Shown in pieces: positions 1 to 8,402 of a DNA stretch of 64,000 nt. Location of the stretch: positions 96,341-160,340 of the forward strand of contig JAEZZR010000017.1 in NCBI GenBank assembly GCA_023418505.1. Reading direction: 5' to 3'. Made by a program: the position numbers and the translations under genes. The notes beneath the pieces were generated by a model, which did not search any database, was not told where the DNA came from, and saw nothing but the letters and a program-made list of their open reading frames with translations. Position 1 is the stretch's first letter; every line of letters starts with the position of its first letter. Source of the DNA: Actinomycetes bacterium (lineage in GTDB: Bacteria; Actinomycetota; Actinomycetes; Mycobacteriales; Mycobacteriaceae).

Positions 1-2037
1 ATGCGGGCAGATTTAGCTCGCGACGAGAACTTCCTGGCACGCTTTCGTCGCGAAGCAAAAAACGCGGCTGTATTAAATCACCCCAATATTGTCTCGGTTT
101 ATGACACTGGCGAAACCGCAGGCCCGATGGGCACCATCCCGTTTATCGTGATGGAACTGGTTCAGGGTGAGACGTTGCGCGATCTTGTGCGTCGCGAAGG
201 TCCGATGGAGATCCATCGTGCGGCTGCCATCATGGCGGAAGTGGTTGATGCGCTGGAGTTTTCGCACCAAGCTGGCATCGTGCACCGTGATATTAAGCCG
301 GCGAACATCATGTTGACCAATACCGGCGCAGTGAAGGTGATGGATTTCGGTATCGCCCGCGCTTTGGGTGATTCCACCACGATGACGCAAACCGCAGCGG
401 TGATTGGTACCGCTCAGTACCTATCGCCAGAGCAGGCACGCGGCCAGAATGCAGAAGCACGCTCTGATATTTACTCCGCTGGCTGTGTGCTGTTCGAAGC
501 GATTACGGGCCAGCCGCCGTTTACGGGCGAAACTCCGCTGTCCGTGGCTTATCAGCATGTGCAGGACGCACCGCCTTCGGTGGCTAAGTACTTACCAGCG
601 TTGGATGCCAAGGAAGTACGCGCTATCGACGCAGTGCTGCTAACTGCGATGGCAAAGGATCCGCTGGAGCGCTACGATTCAGCCGCTGATTTCGCCGAGG
701 AGCTGCGCCGGATTGCACGCAAGGAAGTGCCTTTAGCTGCGCGACCCCATATGGGTCGTGCTGGGACTAAGGGCGCCGGAGCTGCAGGTGCCGCGGGTGC
801 TGCAGCAGCTGGTGCGGCTGGCGCTGCTGGATTGGCTGGTGCCGCCGGTGCCGCCGGTGCTGCAGCGGGTAACGCCGATGATGCGCCTACCACTGCGTTC
901 GCAAGCAGTGACTACGATTACGACGACTCCGACTTTGCTGGCCATGCCTATGATCAGCAAGCGTATGGCGGACAGCGTCGTGAAGCTCAAACGTATGCCC
1001 CTGGAACCGGGCAGCAACAGCAAGTACAGCCAAGTGGTGGCGCTGGTGAAGACACGAAGAAGAAGTCTGCCGGAGTGATTGCTATTTGGTCGGTACTGGC
1101 CGTATTGCTGGCCGGTGGGGTGGCTTTTGCGTCCTACCACTTGTTTACCGGTGAGACCGAGCAGCAGTCTGTTGCCATCCCGGAGGTCGCGGGTATGAAT
1201 GCAACACAGGCGCAGAAGGCTCTGGAGGATGCTGGATTTGCGGTGACTCAGGAGTTCCAGCCGGATCCGGAAGTGCCACGCAACTTCGCAATTGGTACTG
1301 ATCCGACCGTGGGATCTAATTTGGCGCGGGGCTCTAGTGTGACGCTGATTGTCTCTTCCGGACCCGAAATTACCGACGTCCCTGATGTGCGGGATCAACC
1401 TGCCGAAGATGCTCGCCGGATTCTGCAGGAAGCCGGATTGACTGTTGATCCGACGCTGCGTGAAGAGCCTCACGAAGAAATTCCGCGTGGCCACGTAATC
1501 GAACAATCGCCGGCGGCTGGTTCCCAGGTAAATAAGGGAACGCGGGTGACGCTGACTGTTTCCTCCGGTCTAGAGATGGCTACCGTGCCTGATGTAGCTG
1601 GCCAGTCGCTGGAATCTGCGCGCACCACTTTGGAATCCATGGGATTTGTGGTGCAGGTTAACGAGGTTGATTCTGCGGAACCTGCGGGACGAGTTTTGCG
1701 GACGCCGCAGGCTGGTCAAACTTTGACGGTGGGCACCACGGTTGAGGTAGAAGTATCGCGCGGAAATCAGTTCCGGATGCCGAACTTGCGGGATAAAACC
1801 GTAGAGGAAGCCGACCAGATCCTGCGTGACGCTGGTTTCACTGGAACGATTCGCCAAGAAACCCGCGATACGCTGAACCCCGCTCAGGTGGGACGCGTGG
1901 AATCGACGCAGCCACGACGCGATGCCATGGTGAACAAAGACAGCGAGATCACCATCGTGGTCTACCAACTAGGCATCAATCCGGGAGATAACGGTGAAGA
2001 CGAAGGCCGCGGGATCCTAGATGGGTTGATTAACTAG
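1..2037 (+). CDS. pknB: Serine/threonine protein kinase PknB, 5'-truncated by the window edge
   Basis: Membrane receptor kinase that senses peptidoglycan and phosphorylates division and cell-wall proteins. The visible part begins inside the N-lobe: the ATG at base 1 is an internal Met, and the glycine loop and ATP-binding lysine lie outside the window. Visible kinase motifs are HRDIKPAN (near residue 95), DFG (near 115) and the GTAQYLSPEQ activation segment. A Gly/Ala-repeat juxtamembrane linker follows (about 257-290), then one transmembrane segment (about 357-377) and four extracellular PASTA repeats (about 387-660). The Gly/Ala tract is unusually long and repetitive. The gene ends tail-to-tail with the amidotransferase gene, the two stop codons sharing CTAG. 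Family assignment is firm. Confidence 0.96.
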   Translation: MRADLARDENFLARFRREAKNAAVLNHPNIVSVYDTGETAGPMGTIPFIVMELVQGETLRDLVRREGPMEIHRAAAIMAEVVDALEFSHQAGIVHRDIKPANIMLTNTGAVKVMDFGIARALGDSTTMTQTAAVIGTAQYLSPEQARGQNAEARSDIYSAGCVLFEAITGQPPFTGETPLSVAYQHVQDAPPSVAKYLPALDAKEVRAIDAVLLTAMAKDPLERYDSAADFAEELRRIARKEVPLAARPHMGRAGTKGAGAAGAAGAAAAGAAGAAGLAGAAGAAGAAAGNADDAPTTAFASSDYDYDDSDFAGHAYDQQAYGGQRREAQTYAPGTGQQQQVQPSGGAGEDTKKKSAGVIAIWSVLAVLLAGGVAFASYHLFTGETEQQSVAIPEVAGMNATQAQKALEDAGFAVTQEFQPDPEVPRNFAIGTDPTVGSNLARGSSVTLIVSSGPEITDVPDVRDQPAEDARRILQEAGLTVDPTLREEPHEEIPRGHVIEQSPAAGSQVNKGTRVTLTVSSGLEMATVPDVAGQSLESARTTLESMGFVVQVNEVDSAEPAGRVLRTPQAGQTLTVGTTVEVEVSRGNQFRMPNLRDKTVEEADQILRDAGFTGTIRQETRDTLNPAQVGRVESTQPRRDAMVNKDSEITIVVYQLGINPGDNGEDEGRGILDGLIN

Positions 2038-2702
2038 TTTGTCGTTAGCGCCTCGAGGAATGCTCGGCTGTATTCAGCCTGCTTGCTTTCCAAGGGGTGT
2101 AATACGTCATCTGGGTAAATACCGCCCGCAAGGGTGAGCCAATTGGCCAGCATCCGGTGTCCGAACTGCGTTAATACTGATTCTGGGTGGAATTGAACGC
2201 TGTGAATTGGCAACGTGGCATGGCGCATCGACATCAGCATGCCTGAATCGGTGTAGCCAGTGGCAATTAATTCGTCGGGAAGCGTCGCGGGATCTACAGT
2301 CAGCGAGTGGTACCGAGTCGCAATAAACGGGGAACTGACGTTCAGCATGACGCCGGTGCCGTCGTGAGTTACTTGCGAGGTCTTGCCGTGGAGCAGCTCA
2401 TCTGCACGCACTACGGTGGCGCCGAATACTTCCCCAATTGCTTGGTGGCCGAGGCACACCCCTAACAGTGGGATCTGGTGCCGAGCGCATGCTTCAACGA
2501 CGTCCTTGGAATAACCAGCTTCCGACGGAGCTCCTGGCCCTGGCGAAAGCATCACAGCATCGAACTGCTGTACGGCCGTATCCACATCGGCGAGACGCTT
2601 GTCATCATTACGCCAGACAGTTGTCTGCTCACCCAATTGCCCGATGTACTGCACTAGGTTGAAGACAAAGCTATCGTAATTATCGACGACAAGGATACGC
2701 AT
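2034..2702 (-). CDS. trpG: Class I glutamine amidotransferase, anthranilate / aminodeoxychorismate synthase component II
   Basis: Supplies ammonia from glutamine to a chorismate-using partner, giving anthranilate (tryptophan) or aminodeoxychorismate (folate). The protein starts MRILVVDNYDSF. It carries the nucleophile motif GVCLGHQAIGE and the C-terminal HPES catalytic His-Glu motif, and its length of 222 residues is normal. An in-frame start 36 bases upstream exists, but a good -10 hexamer (TACAAT) lies between the two, so the inner ATG is preferred. No synthase component I gene is nearby. A single TrpG/PabA subunit may serve both pathways, so the choice between trpG and pabA is open. It lies between pknB and crgA, a conserved actinobacterial position. 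Confidence 0.9.
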   Translation of the reverse strand: MRILVVDNYDSFVFNLVQYIGQLGEQTTVWRNDDKRLADVDTAVQQFDAVMLSPGPGAPSEAGYSKDVVEACARHQIPLLGVCLGHQAIGEVFGATVVRADELLHGKTSQVTHDGTGVMLNVSSPFIATRYHSLTVDPATLPDELIATGYTDSGMLMSMRHATLPIHSVQFHPESVLTQFGHRMLANWLTLAGGIYPDDVLHPLESKQAEYSRAFLEALTTN

Positions 2703-2723
2703 AAAAGCACATCTTACTGCTAG

Positions 2724-2729
2724 ATTGTA
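2724..2729 (-). promoter_or_regulatory. Candidate -10 element of the amidotransferase gene
   Basis: On the minus strand the hexamer reads TACAAT, one base from consensus TATAAT. It lies about 22 bases before the chosen ATG, implying a short leader of around 15 bases. The longer reading-frame start lies upstream of this element and would not be transcribed from it. No convincing -35 hexamer was found. Confidence 0.45.
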
Positions 2730-2764
2730 GTGCGACATACTACCGGCGGTTTATAGGAGAGATC

Positions 2765-3031
2765 ATGCCAAAGGCCAAGATTGACCGTTCCACTACTACT
2801 AGCAATGCTGCTGGTGTCAGCCGGACGCCGGTAAAGATCAACACCACCTCTACTCCACTCTGGTACAAGATCCTGATGTTTGGCTGCATCCTGATCGGCC
2901 TGAGCTGGCTGGTGGTTTTCTACATCGCCGGCCCCGAGATTAGCTTCATGGCGAACTTGAATGTTTGGAACTACGCCATCGGATTTGGCCTCTTTATTGT
3001 TGGCTTGCTGATGACGATGGGCTGGAAGTAA
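2765..3031 (+). CDS. crgA: Cell division protein CrgA
   Basis: Small integral membrane protein of the actinobacterial divisome. In mycobacteria CrgA binds FtsZ, FtsQ, FtsI and PBPs and helps place septal wall synthesis. The 88-residue protein has a polar, Thr/Ser-rich cytoplasmic N-terminus and two transmembrane helices (about 34-53 and 66-85) joined by a short loop with the family-typical GPEI and NVWNY signatures. AGGAG lies just before the ATG. It is divergent from the amidotransferase gene and followed by a strong terminator, so it is probably monocistronic. Proximity to pknB is conserved in Corynebacteriales. Confidence 0.95.
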   Translation: MPKAKIDRSTTTSNAAGVSRTPVKINTTSTPLWYKILMFGCILIGLSWLVVFYIAGPEISFMANLNVWNYAIGFGLFIVGLLMTMGWK

Positions 3032-3083
3032 CACGCGCTGTTAAAGCTGGTAGAGCGCTTACGACGCTGACACAATCGCCACT

Positions 3084-3117
3084 ATCCCGGTCTCTGAAGC
3101 AGAGATCGGGATTTTTT
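3084..3117 (+). terminator. Rho-independent terminator after crgA
   Basis: The stem pairs ATCCCG-TCTCTG with CAGAGA-CGGGAT around an AAG loop, followed by a run of six T. It sits about 50 bases after the crgA stop. Confidence 0.9.
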
Positions 3118-3793
3118 GATGCCTAAGAGAATGCCCTGAGGATGCCTAGAGTGCTTGGTTTTCCTACCCCCGGCAGCTACCCCTGAATAAAACCTTGAGG
3201 CTCACAATAGAAGCCGAAAAATCACTCACAATAGTAGCGAAGTTATCCACAGTTCCCTGAATATCAGCTTTGTAATTTGTGGAATTTGAGTACCGAGTTT
3301 TCAGTACTGCCGCGACACCCGCGAAAGATTTGCAGGCTATCCATTTTGGATCTAAATACAGTTTTGGACCACTGCTAGTTCACTCACAACATTCACAGCC
3401 TGTGGATAACTATGTGCACAACTAGCTTTCACAGTGGATAAGTTGCCCAAAAACCTCACATGCACGGCTATCAGTGGAACAATCTGAAAAAATTCTAAAT
3501 TACAAGTTTGTTATTATCCACAGTTGTGCACAGGGTTGGGGATAAACAACCGTGCCCTAACGGGTCCCGCAAGTTCTTTTTCACTCTAACTCTCAACCGT
3601 CCCAATTGTCCCACGCGACCACGGTTTCTACACACCAAAGTTATCCACAGGCTTGTGGAAATGGTTATAACTTCCCTACCCCCACTACCCCTAAATCCCA
3701 ACTTCAAAGTCACACTGCTGTGTTCGAGTGCCGTCGCACTTTCCCCGTCATCGCCGTCCACCGTCGTCCCCGTCCGCCCATCGTCTGAGGCAT
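3118..3793. promoter_or_regulatory. Gene-free, DnaA-box-rich AT-biased interval
   Basis: About 680 bases with no supportable gene. Perfect DnaA boxes (TTATCCACA or complement) are at 3243-3251 (+), 3401-3409 (-), 3514-3522 (+) and 3641-3649 (+). A one-mismatch box is at 3433-3441 (-). AT-rich stretches lie between them (for example 3485-3516), with the motif AAATTACAA at 3497 and its complement at 3270. This looks like a DnaA-binding locus 18 kb from dnaA. It could be an origin-like element, a DnaA titration site or a DnaA-controlled regulatory region, but crgA ends and the cyclophilin gene also ends at its edges, so no obvious promoter target flanks it. Confidence 0.7.
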
Positions 3794-3820
3794 AAAAAAA
3801 TCCCCAGCATTGCTGGGGAT
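3794..3820 (-). terminator. Rho-independent terminator of the cyclophilin gene
   Basis: Read on the minus strand: ATCCCCAGC-AAT-GCTGGGGAT followed by a run of T residues, 24 bases after the cyclophilin stop. The stem is perfect. Confidence 0.92.
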
Positions 3821-3843
3821 CCTAAGCGGCTACGAAGTAGCTG

Positions 3844-4392
3844 TTACTTCTGGATTTCTACCGAAGTGATAACCACTGGTTCTACTGGGCGGTCAAAGCG
3901 ATCGGTCTCCACACGGGAAATTTGATCTACTACCTTCTTGGACTCGGTGTCGGTTACTTCGCCAAAGATGGTGTGGTTGCCGTTGAGGTGTGGGGTGGGC
4001 ACTACGGTGATGAAGAACTGCGAACCGTTGGTGCCGCGTCCACCGCGCTTACCGGCATTTGCCATTGCCAGCAGGTATGGGCGATCGAACTGGAGTTCTG
4101 GGTGGATCTCATCGTCGAAAATGTAGCCTGGTCCGCCGGTGCCGGTACCCAATGGGTCGCCACCCTGGATCATGAAGCCAGCGATGATGCGGTGGAAAAT
4201 AGCCTCATCGTAGAACGGGCCTTCGTCGGATCCAGACGCATTCTGCGAGCTGTAATCCTTGCTGCCCTCTGCGAGACCAATGAAGTTCTCTACAGTTTGC
4301 GGTGCGTGGTTGCCGAATAGGTCAATCACGATGTCACCGTAGTTGGTGTGCATGGTTGCAGTAGCGGTTTTAATACTCACGGCCACCACCAT
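3844..4392 (-). CDS. ppiA: Peptidyl-prolyl cis-trans isomerase, cyclophilin type
   Basis: Accelerates cis-trans isomerisation of X-Pro bonds, probably in the cytoplasm because no signal peptide or lipobox is visible. The 182-residue protein has the single cyclophilin domain with FHRIIAGFMIQGGDP (about 84-98) and the substrate-cleft segment GTNGSQFFI, both canonical. ATG at 4392 is used; a GTG 12 bases further in is an alternative start. A terminator follows. Cyclophilin genes of this type sit close to the gyrase-pknB region in many actinobacteria. Confidence in the family is high; the symbol is by analogy. Confidence 0.93.
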   Translation of the reverse strand: MVVAVSIKTATATMHTNYGDIVIDLFGNHAPQTVENFIGLAEGSKDYSSQNASGSDEGPFYDEAIFHRIIAGFMIQGGDPLGTGTGGPGYIFDDEIHPELQFDRPYLLAMANAGKRGGRGTNGSQFFITVVPTPHLNGNHTIFGEVTDTESKKVVDQISRVETDRFDRPVEPVVITSVEIQK

Positions 4393-4523
4393 ACCTGCCT
4401 ATTGGAAGGCAAGTGGATTAATACGCGCCTGTAGAAGCCGTCGGAAAGCCCCGGAAAATTAGCATAAAATTGTATGCTAGCTATCAATAACTGTTCCCTA
4501 GTGAGGTAACGAAGGAAGATAGC

Positions 4524-5456
4524 ATGTACATGCGAAACGCAATACTCGCGTACCAGGGCGCTAAGAAAGCTGCTGATTGGTACGGCGATTACAAGAATAA
4601 GAAGCAGGCAGAATTGTACGACACTCTCCAGGACGCTAAGAAGGTTGCCGAAAAGAACCGGGACAAGGCTTCGTCCCGTTTAGGTGATCTTTCCGATCAA
4701 GCAGAATCTAACGTCGCAAGCGCTTCTAAGAAGGTGCAAGCTGCGGCGAAGTCCGCTTCGAAGGACTTGAAGTCTGTGGCTGACGATTGGAAGAAGCAGG
4801 GTCAGAAGGAATCGAAGAAGCTCTCCCGTAAGGGCAAGAAGCTGTCTCGTAAGGCTCAGAAGCAGGCTGCTAAGTTGCAGAAGCAGGCTGAAAAGAAGTC
4901 CGGCAAGGTTTCGAAGGATCTGCGTAAGAAGTCCCAGGCAACTGTTGATAAGGTTTCCGGCAAGCAGGCTAAGCGTGAAAAGCGTGGCCGCGTTGCTACC
5001 GGCACCGTTATTTTCGCGCTTGTTGCTGGTGCGGTTGCTGCTCTGGTGTGGAAGCTACGCCAGGAAGACAAGCTGCCCGTGAACTCCGAGCCTATTAAGA
5101 ACAAGGCGAACGAGGTTACCGGCGCTGCTAAGGATGTAGCTGCAGACGCTAAGAAGAAGGCCGAAGAAGCTGCCGACGTTGCTGCTGATAAAGCTGACGA
5201 CGCTGCCAAGAAGGTTGAAGCTAAGGCTGAAAAGGCTGCCGACAAGGCTGATGAAGTTAAAGGCCAGGCTGAAGTTCGTGTGAACGAAGCTAAGAAGGCT
5301 GCTGAAGATAAGGCCGAGAAGGTAGCTGACAAGGCTCAGGCTAAAGCCGAGGAAGCTAAGGCAGAGCAGAAGAAGCCTGCTGCGAAGAAGCCTAATACTC
5401 CAAAGCCAGGTAGCGCTCGCGCGCCAAAGCCAAGCCAGAAGCCACAGCAGAAGTAA
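4524..5456 (+). CDS. Lys/Ala-rich single-pass membrane protein, LEA- or histone-H1-like tails
   Basis: No named family is recognised. The 310-residue protein is extremely rich in Lys and Ala, with long predicted helical, coiled-coil-like repeats of the AxKAxxxAxK type (about 40-150 and 190-285). One clear transmembrane helix (about 160-177, VIFALVAGAVAALVW) splits it into two charged halves. The C-terminus is a basic Pro/Lys tail. The composition resembles late-embryogenesis-abundant proteins or H1-like DNA-binding tails. A role in membrane stress protection or nucleoid-membrane contact is conjecture. It starts at ATG after a GAAGGA ribosome site and is convergent with the broken glycosyltransferase gene. 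Low-complexity composition makes database hits unreliable. Confidence 0.8.
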   Translation: MYMRNAILAYQGAKKAADWYGDYKNKKQAELYDTLQDAKKVAEKNRDKASSRLGDLSDQAESNVASASKKVQAAAKSASKDLKSVADDWKKQGQKESKKLSRKGKKLSRKAQKQAAKLQKQAEKKSGKVSKDLRKKSQATVDKVSGKQAKREKRGRVATGTVIFALVAGAVAALVWKLRQEDKLPVNSEPIKNKANEVTGAAKDVAADAKKKAEEAADVAADKADDAAKKVEAKAEKAADKADEVKGQAEVRVNEAKKAAEDKAEKVADKAQAKAEEAKAEQKKPAAKKPNTPKPGSARAPKPSQKPQQK

Positions 5457-5482
5457 ACTGCGTAAGCTGTAAAAGCTGGTAA

Positions 5483-6715
5483 TTAATCCACTACCACGCG
5501 GTGTTGACCTAATAGCTGGTTAGCATTGGTGCGGTAGTGGATTTCCTTTTGCCCGGAATTGGCCCGAGGCGGTTGCGTCGAATGCTTGTTCAGCCAGAGC
5601 GCCACTGCAATGACGAATAGAACGATGCTGATAATGCTGCCCAACAGAATCGAATAATGAAACGGCAGTGCAAACCCGCTGCCGAACACTGATTCCGACG
5701 CAGGAGGAAAGAAAAGTAGCACTGTTAGCCCTTGCAGCCACAGCAACACTGGTTCGCGCCGAGCCAGAGTAAACGTGCCCATAATCAGAGGGACGAACAA
5801 TAGCGAATAGTGGCTCCAGTAGATGCCGGACATCACTGCCGGAACACACAGGATCAACGTTGCTGAGATGGCTAGCCCATAACGTGGCAGCAACCAGGCA
5901 ACTAAGCAGGAGCCGGCGACGACGAGCAACACGAAAATTGATACGAAGGTTTGTACCGTACTATCGATTTCGTTGTTGAGCGGGATCATTGCCCAGCCCA
6001 CCGAATCGGCGCGGTACACATACGAGACCAAACTCTGATTACCCGGATGCGGCAAAGCATAGGACGAGAGCTCAGAGATGGTATCCATCCAATCGCGGGT
6101 GATGTCCCGAGAGGTAAATAGGAACGATCCCAGTAGCACGAATGCAGCTACGACGGCAGAAGTAATCCCAGAGCGTCGAGTGTCTCTGCGCAATAACAAC
6201 GGTGCAATGACTGCCAGTGGAGTCAGTTTCACTGCAGCTGCACTGCCAATCAAAACACCGGCTAGATACGGCCAGCGCACAGCGCATGCCAAACCAGCAA
6301 TGATCAGTCCGAGAATCAACGGTGATGTTTGACCCAGAAACACTGATTGCTGCATCGCGGTACTTGCCGCCACCAGGGTGGTCAGAAGAATAAACAGCAG
6401 CGGTGCAATATGCTTGCGAGCCCACAAGTAATAGCTTGCAGCCACAATCACGGGGATAGCGAAGCTACTAATTGCCGTGACCACCGACAGTGAACCAGCA
6501 AAAGTTCCAAAGCTGGTGAACCACGACATAATTAATGCCACGGTTGGTGCATGGACAAAGGGATGCGCAAAAGGCCTATCTATGGTTAAGGCATGTTGCT
6601 CCCAGCGCTCATTGCACGGCAAAGCAAAATTATCCGAACAATATGCGTACAGGTCGCCATAGTTACCTTCGGCATATAGCTTGCCGCCAATCCACAGCGA
6701 CGCCCAATCGGCCCC
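5483..6715 (-). pseudogene. 3' portion of a GT87/DUF2029-type glycosyltransferase, cut off by IS110 insertion
   Basis: Encodes most of a polytopic membrane protein with about ten hydrophobic helices, resembling the DUF2029 (GT87) polyprenol-phosphate-mannose-dependent mannosyltransferases of Corynebacteriales. Reading begins at the junction with ADWASLWIGGKLYAEG, typical of the first periplasmic loop, and runs to a stop at 5483. Upstream of the run of nine G (minus strand) the frame meets a TAA contributed by the insertion sequence, so no native start is left. A TTG at 6622 could allow a shortened product but lacks the first helix and catalytic loop. The missing N-terminus is at 8403-8598, beyond the insertion. 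Substrate is unknown. Confidence 0.85.
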
Positions 6716-6720
6716 CCCCC

Positions 6721-7053
6721 ATTACGTTGTTAGCAGTTCCGTATCAGGGCACCGATGATCCTTAGTCCCTCACCCGAGTGCGTGGGCTAAGTTTATGTCC
6801 GTTCCCACCGTCCGGAAGGACCGCGGAACTAGTCGCTGGCTTCGGTATGGCTCATTCTCGCCCTGTCCTCAATGATCCGGGGGGTGATGCCGCCGAAGGC
6901 AGTGGCATACTCGAACTGCTAATAGGAACCTGACCCGGCCCAGGCGGCATGAGGTCTCACAGTAATGTGGATGCCAGCGCAAGTATGTCCGACCACCCCC
7001 AGCGATGAAGCTCAACTATCCAAAGCCCAATCATCGCTAGGAGGCACCCACTC
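6721..7053 (+). ncRNA. Candidate bridge-RNA region of the IS110 element
   Basis: In IS110-group elements the long non-coding end upstream of the transposase encodes a structured bridge RNA with loops pairing to target and donor DNA. This 333-base region has no convincing gene and several hairpins, for example ATGCC/GGCAT at 6887-6891 and 6904-6908 enclosing a 12-base loop. That loop contains GCCGAAGGC, which pairs with one G-T wobble to bases 8405-8413 just beyond the right junction. GGGGGGTG at 6879-6886 is complementary to CACCCCCC at 8394-8401. These matches are short and may be chance. RNA ends are not determined. Confidence 0.45.
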
Positions 7054-8262
7054 ATGGCCTATGACTACGTCATCGGCATGGACGTCGGAAAATACTTCCA
7101 CCACGCCTGCGTCCTTGATTCCCAAGGAACGCAAGTGCTATCCAAACGCATCAACCAGCACGAAGGCTCGCTGCGCACGCTTTTCGGCAGGTTCCTCACC
7201 AACAAGGCCAAGGTCCTGGTTGTCGTCGATCAGCCCAACAACATCGGAAGGCTGACCGTCGCGGTCGCCCAGGCCGTCGGCGCTGATGTTCGCTACCTGC
7301 CAGGGCTTGCTATGCGGCAGTTATCCCGCGTCCACGTCGGTAACTCGAAAACAGACGTGCGCGACGCTTACATCATCGCCCACACGGGACTAAACCTGCC
7401 TGATGCTCTACGCAGCGTCGACCGTATCGACGAAGTTTTCCTCCAGCTGAAAGTACTCAACGGCATCGACGAAGACCTCACAAGAGCCTACACACGCCTG
7501 ATCAACCAGATCAGATCCGCACTCGTCGGGACCTATCCCGCGTTCGAACATGTCCTGCGCGGGCAGATTATTCACCGCAAATGGATCCTGCATCTGTTGG
7601 CGAAATACGGTGGACCCACCAAAATTCGTCGCATCGGCAAAGCCCGCCTCATGACCTTCGCTCGACGTCACAAGGCTCGCAACCCCGAACCGATCATCGA
7701 CGCCATGCTCGCGGCGATCACCACCCAAACCGTCGCCATCGCCGGTGCAGAATTCGCTGAGCTCGGCGTAGCAATGTCTGCCAAAGATGCTCTAGCGAAA
7801 CTCGAGCACCGCAAAGAGGTCGAAGATCAGGTGCTCACCCTGATCCAGGACATCCCCCAGACTGAGATTTTGTTGTCCATGCCAGGCATCGGTGCGCGCA
7901 GTGCTGCACAAATCCTTATGTCTGTCGGCGACATGTCCGACTTTCCCGATGCAGCTCATCTCGCCTCATACGCAGGCCTGTCACCGCGAACGAATCAGTC
8001 GGGCACGTCGATCATGTCAAGCTCGCCTAACCGGGCGGGTAACAAAAAATTAAAGAACGCCCTATGGCAATCGTCCTTTGCATCGATCAGATTCCACGAG
8101 CGTTCCCGGCAATTCTACGAACGCAAACGCAAAGAAGGCAAAAGGCACAACGCCGCGGTCGTCGCGCTCGCACGACGACGGCTCAACGTCCTGTTCGCCA
8201 TGATGCGAAACGGTGACCTCTACCAAGAACTTCCCACACCCCGGGAGGCAGCAGCAGCCTAA
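7054..8262 (+). CDS. IS110-family transposase (DEDD recombinase)
   Basis: 402-residue recombinase that moves the element, probably through a circular intermediate. The N-terminal RuvC-like DEDD_Tnp_IS110 domain (about 5-160) shows Asp10 in IGMDVGK, Asp59 in VVVDQP where many relatives have Glu, and Asp101/Asp104 in KTDVRDA. The C-terminal Transposase_20 domain (about 265-350) has the helix-hairpin-helix segment SMPGIGARSAAQIL and the serine-rich SGTSIMSSSPNRAGNKK stretch expected to hold the catalytic Ser. AGGAGG precedes the ATG by nine bases. Length and domains look complete, with no frameshift. Confidence 0.95.
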   Translation: MAYDYVIGMDVGKYFHHACVLDSQGTQVLSKRINQHEGSLRTLFGRFLTNKAKVLVVVDQPNNIGRLTVAVAQAVGADVRYLPGLAMRQLSRVHVGNSKTDVRDAYIIAHTGLNLPDALRSVDRIDEVFLQLKVLNGIDEDLTRAYTRLINQIRSALVGTYPAFEHVLRGQIIHRKWILHLLAKYGGPTKIRRIGKARLMTFARRHKARNPEPIIDAMLAAITTQTVAIAGAEFAELGVAMSAKDALAKLEHRKEVEDQVLTLIQDIPQTEILLSMPGIGARSAAQILMSVGDMSDFPDAAHLASYAGLSPRTNQSGTSIMSSSPNRAGNKKLKNALWQSSFASIRFHERSRQFYERKRKEGKRHNAAVVALARRRLNVLFAMMRNGDLYQELPTPREAAAA

Positions 8263-8402
8263 GAACATCCACCTACCCCTAGCCGATCGGGCGACAGCCC
8301 AATCGGCTCAACAGCATGCCCAAAAGACACCATCAACACGGCCAAAGCAACCCCCGCAAAAACACGCCGCAGGAGTTGACATCAACATAGGAACACCCCC
8401 CC

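Larger units (their letters stand above)
6716..8402 (+). mobile_element. IS110-family insertion sequence
   Basis: About 1.69 kb holding one transposase gene, about 330 bases of upstream non-coding DNA and about 140 bases downstream. It lacks terminal inverted repeats, as usual in IS110. Its ends lie in C runs: nine C at 6712-6720 on the left and seven C at 8396-8402 on the right, so exact boundaries within the runs cannot be resolved. Removing it joins two halves of a glycosyltransferase gene in frame across six C (minus-strand peptide AWGADW), which fixes the target as a short C/G run. The transposase frame is intact, so the element may still be active. Confidence 0.88.

Noticed and set aside
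1..3. ATG at base 1 as the pknB start
   Set aside because: The kinase N-lobe is incomplete, so this is an internal Met and the gene continues beyond the window.
73..390. Open frames on the strand opposite pknB and many similar antisense frames
   Set aside because: They are shadows of real genes, lack family motifs and ribosome sites, and their composition follows the codon bias of the sense gene.
6535..6765. Plus-strand frames over the left junction of the insertion sequence
   Set aside because: They overlap the broken glycosyltransferase in antisense and end in the C run; no protein similarity.
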